Below the pieces are notes generated by a model. That model was given only the letters and a program-made list of their open reading frames with translations. It ran no database searches and was not told where the DNA came from. This document shows, one piece after another, positions 61,787-64,000 of a stretch of DNA of 64,000 bases. The DNA comes from Pedobacter glucosidilyticus. Lineage in GTDB: Bacteria; Bacteroidota; Bacteroidia; Sphingobacteriales; Sphingobacteriaceae. A program made the translations under genes and the position numbers. Position 1 is the first letter of the stretch, and every line of letters begins with the position of its first letter. The stretch spans positions 1-64,000 of the forward strand of contig NZ_DLHN01000006.1 in the NCBI RefSeq assembly GCF_002483235.1. Direction: 5' to 3'.

Positions 61787-62821
61787 TCACTTCCTACTCA
61801 CTCCAGCGCTTTCAAAACTAGACATTTCATTGATAAAGTTTACGGATGCTTGAACAATAGGTAAAACTAATGCAGCACCAGTGCCTTCACCTAAACGCAT
61901 ATTTAAGTTTAAAAGAGGTTTTGCTTTTAAAAATTGAAGCATTTGTTTATGCCCGTTTTCGTCTGATTGATGTGCAAAAATACAGTAATCTAAAATTTGA
62001 GGATGTAATGCATGTGCGATTAATAAAGCAGAACTTACAATAAAGCCGTCTACCAAGACGAGCATTTTTTGTTCCGCAGCGCTTAACATAGCCCCAACCA
62101 TCATGGCAATTTCAAAACCACCAAAGGTTTGTAATATTTCTTCGGGACTGTAAGCAGGATTATTGATGATAGCCTGTTTTAAAACAGCAATCTTCCTGTT
62201 GAGTCCTTCATCGTTTAAGCCAGTACCACGTCCGGCACAAGCTTCCATTGCAATACCTGTAATTTTATGCATGATAGCTGCCGCGGCAGAAGTATTGCCA
62301 ATACCCATTTCACCAAAGGCGATGCAGTTGCTGCCACGAGCATGAATTTGTTGAACCAAACGAGCACCTTTTTCCAAAGCTTCATCAAGTTGCGCTTTAG
62401 TCATGGCTGGGCCGTTTAAAAAGTTCTGTGTTCCTTTAGCAACTTTCAAATGTTGTAAGGGTAAAGCCGGATCAAAGTCGTGGTTAACTCCAGCATCTAC
62501 CACCATAATATCCCAACCATTTTGTTTGGTGAAGACATTAATAGCAGCACCGCCAGCAATAAAATTCATGACCATTTGCCAGCTTACTTCTTGTGGGTAC
62601 GGACTAACACCTTCTTGGGTGATGCCATGGTCGCCAGCAAAAACCACCATGGTAGGAGATGCAATTTTAGGACTTACCGTTTCTTGAATAAGGCAGATTC
62701 TTAAGACCAATTCTTCTAAGATTCCGAGGGCGCCAAGAGGCTTTGTTTTATGATTAATGATGTGTTGTACTTGCTCTTTGATGTAGGTGTTGAGGCTATT
62801 AATTTCGAACTTACTTGTCAT
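61787..62821 (-). CDS. cobT: Nicotinate-nucleotide--dimethylbenzimidazole phosphoribosyltransferase
   Basis: A 344-residue CobT, which makes alpha-ribazole 5'-phosphate from the lower-ligand base and NaMN. Motifs: HKTKPLGALGILEELV, VVFAGDHGITQEGVSPYP, NFIAGGAAINVF, GEMGIGNTSAAAAI and GRGTGLNDEGL; the C-terminal region carries the conserved Glu in LGEGTGAAL, the probable catalytic base. First gene of the cob unit in view; no cobU/cobP is present and I see no cobalamin riboswitch in the 214 bp upstream. Confidence 0.95.
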   Translation of the reverse strand: MTSKFEINSLNTYIKEQVQHIINHKTKPLGALGILEELVLRICLIQETVSPKIASPTMVVFAGDHGITQEGVSPYPQEVSWQMVMNFIAGGAAINVFTKQNGWDIMVVDAGVNHDFDPALPLQHLKVAKGTQNFLNGPAMTKAQLDEALEKGARLVQQIHARGSNCIAFGEMGIGNTSAAAAIMHKITGIAMEACAGRGTGLNDEGLNRKIAVLKQAIINNPAYSPEEILQTFGGFEIAMMVGAMLSAAEQKMLVLVDGFIVSSALLIAHALHPQILDYCIFAHQSDENGHKQMLQFLKAKPLLNLNMRLGEGTGAALVLPIVQASVNFINEMSSFESAGVSRK

Positions 62822-63035
62822 TTATTTGGTGTTTTAGTAGTGCAGAATTATATTTTTTAATAGTACTTAATAAATTGTTTAACAGTATTTTATAAATTTT
62901 ATCTAATTCTTTTATTTTGGTTGATAGATATTTTAAGTATGTTTTTATTTGTCCTTACAAAATTATATTCTGTTTAAGGTGTTTTTATAATGTAACTATC
63001 TATTTTATAGGATTTTATATGTTTTGTATGAAGTG

Positions 63036-63281
63036 CTAGTTATACTTTTTCCAAGCAGTCATAAAATCGGCTCTCATGTCTTGAAATCTGGCGCTCACCT
63101 GCTTGATGAAGTCTTCATCTAAGATTTCGAAAACGCTATCAACGCCGTTAATTAAATCCATTTCAGAAAGCTTATAGGTTTGCTCTAAAGTACCTTGTTC
63201 AAATTTGATGATGTACTTCATATTCATAGAAAAGATGGTAATCTTACAATCCGGATGTGGTAATTCTGCTACTACTCGCAT
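63036..63281 (-). CDS. Small conserved hypothetical protein
   Basis: 81 residues beginning MRVVAELPHPDCKITIFSMN, a beta-strand-rich start then helices (LSEMDLINGVDSVFEILDED). I recall similar uncharacterised proteins in Sphingobacteriaceae. No catalytic motif, signal or membrane segment. Function not assignable. Confidence 0.6.
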   Translation of the reverse strand: MRVVAELPHPDCKITIFSMNMKYIIKFEQGTLEQTYKLSEMDLINGVDSVFEILDEDFIKQVSARFQDMRADFMTAWKKYN

Positions 63282-63342
63282 AAGGGTGTTTGGTTAAATA
63301 AAAATTTAAAACTTATAAATTCAAAAGGAAAAATTCAAAAAT

Positions 63343-63445
63343 CGAAACCCAATCAATCTTCTGAGCTGAAAGCTTAATGCAAAAGGCGAAAAGCTTAATA
63401 AATCAATCATTCAATCCATCAAAAATCAATAAATAAAAAATCAAT
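63343..63445. repeat. AATCAATC plus CTGAAAGCTTAATGC stutter repeat
   Basis: In reverse complement this is a diverged version of 53581-53705: an AATCAATC run next to GCTGAAAGC-TTAATGC-AAAAGGC units. It also covers the extreme 3' end of the gene that follows at 63441. Confidence 0.6.
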
Positions 63446-64000
63446 CAATCTTCACTGGATTTTTCCCCATCAAAGTGCCTTCGCTACTGATGATTCTAAA
63501 GCGGGCGAAAAGCTCCTCGCTGTACCAATCTTCGCTACGGGTAAGCTTTACAACATCAGCGTGTTCTTTATCGCGATAAGCGAATTTTTTGACATCTTCT
63601 AAAGAATTCCATACCGAAAAGGTAGCCTGTCTAATGAAAGGAGCTTCACCAATACCAACAGAAGTAATAAAACCTTGAGAGCTATTCATGATAGCGGATA
63701 CCTTAGGTACATTAGCCCAGAAATTTTTAAGTCTTGATGGTCTTATGGTTGCTCTTGTAAGTACGCCCACCATACCTTCATGGCCTTTTATTTTGGGTTT
63801 GCCAAAAGGTTCTTGGCCATCCCATTTGCCATGTGCTTCAACAGGCTCACATAAAACAGTCCACTGCTCTGTCGTGAATTTTTGCCACCATTTGGCTATG
63901 AAAGAGTTGTTTTGAAATTTTCTGAAATCATCTTCATGGTACCAAACAGCAAATAAGCCCCATTGTTGGTAATCTGGATGAATATCAAAAGTGCCATTTT
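63441..64000 (-). CDS. Spheroidene monooxygenase (CrtA)-like protein, 5' end outside window
   Basis: The frame is open from the stop at 63441 to the window edge, about 185 residues. It reads (from the cut N-terminus) HPDYQQWGLFAVWYHEDDF, FIAKWWQKFTTEQWTVLCEP, then MVGVLTRATIRPSRLKNFW and SWSEEL-like DWYSEELFARFRI. This matches proteins annotated as CrtA or DUF3291-like in Bacteroidetes. CrtA adds a keto group to acyclic carotenoids in phototrophs; here the true reaction is uncertain. An internal Met at 63773 is not the start because the family homology continues upstream of it. Confidence 0.7.
   Translation of the reverse strand, partial: NGTFDIHPDYQQWGLFAVWYHEDDFRKFQNNSFIAKWWQKFTTEQWTVLCEPVEAHGKWDGQEPFGKPKIKGHEGMVGVLTRATIRPSRLKNFWANVPKVSAIMNSSQGFITSVGIGEAPFIRQATFSVWNSLEDVKKFAYRDKEHADVVKLTRSEDWYSEELFARFRIISSEGTLMGKNPVKID

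Noticed and set aside
62822..63035. Cobalamin riboswitch before cobT
   Set aside because: The region is AT-rich with no recognisable B12-box or conserved stem structure.
63441..63773. A short 110-residue protein ending the window
   Set aside because: Family-like sequence continues upstream of that internal Met to the window edge, so the gene is longer and truncated by the boundary.

Overview
The window looks like the chromosome of a Sphingobacteriaceae bacterium, probably Pedobacter or a close relative. The evidence is low GC, a SusC/SusD pair, type IX secretion (T9SS) C-terminal sorting domains, a fused MurF-alanine racemase, a fused CcoNO oxidase subunit and promoters of the Bacteroidetes type (TTTG, about 19 bp, TAnnTTTG). 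The genus is inferred from protein style and was not tested by any search.

Layout. 1-770: the tail of a transposase, then a duplicated tRNA-Leu/tRNA-Gly cluster on the minus strand. 770-9800: housekeeping genes (recX, murF-alr, a DUF502 membrane protein, folD, lepA) interrupted by a PIN-type toxin-antitoxin pair, then a DUF6807 secreted protein and a small outer-membrane barrel. 9997-38923: a polysaccharide utilisation region on the plus strand of about 29 kb. Its first operon carries GH78 alpha-rhamnosidase, a beta-propeller glycosidase, GH2, a beta-helix protein, an exported rhamnose-mutarotase-like lipoprotein, a Gfo/Idh/MocA oxidoreductase and a sodium symporter. Its second part carries a PL8-type lyase and a partner protein, both with T9SS tails, then SusC, SusD, a DUF5017 lipoprotein, GH88, GH3, GH20 and a CBM9-like protein. 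The lyase would cut a uronate-containing chain, SusCD would import the fragments, GH88 would remove the unsaturated uronate, and the exo-glycosidases would finish the job. No sulfatase is present. 39099-44150: a response regulator lacking the phospho-acceptor Asp, a broken XRE regulator, an 1188-residue secreted protein with two blocks of seven near-identical 42-residue repeats, and a frameshifted IPT/TIG gene.

44696-53571: tRNA-Ser, then a complete cbb3 oxidase locus on the minus strand (ccoI, ccoS, ccoNO, a small ccoQ-like gene, ccoP, ccoG, fixH and a TauE/SafE-like gene) with two TGA-N6-TCA palindromes resembling Crp/Fnr sites, and tRNA-Arg. 54281-60134: an accessory stretch of small plus-strand genes (SMI1/KNR4, DUF4304, a lipoprotein, an alpha/beta hydrolase, a secreted protein, a HigBA pair). 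At its left end three attC-like hairpins bound the SMI1 and DUF4304 genes as two gene cassettes, without an integrase in view. This is the most unusual structure in the window. 60188-62821: cobalamin lower-ligand genes cobT, cobS and cobC. 62822-64000: a small conserved protein and a CrtA-like protein cut by the window edge.

Several intergenic gaps hold irregular, stuttering low-complexity repeats of a few related types. Functions are assigned from recognised motifs and family resemblance by eye; no alignment or profile search was run.
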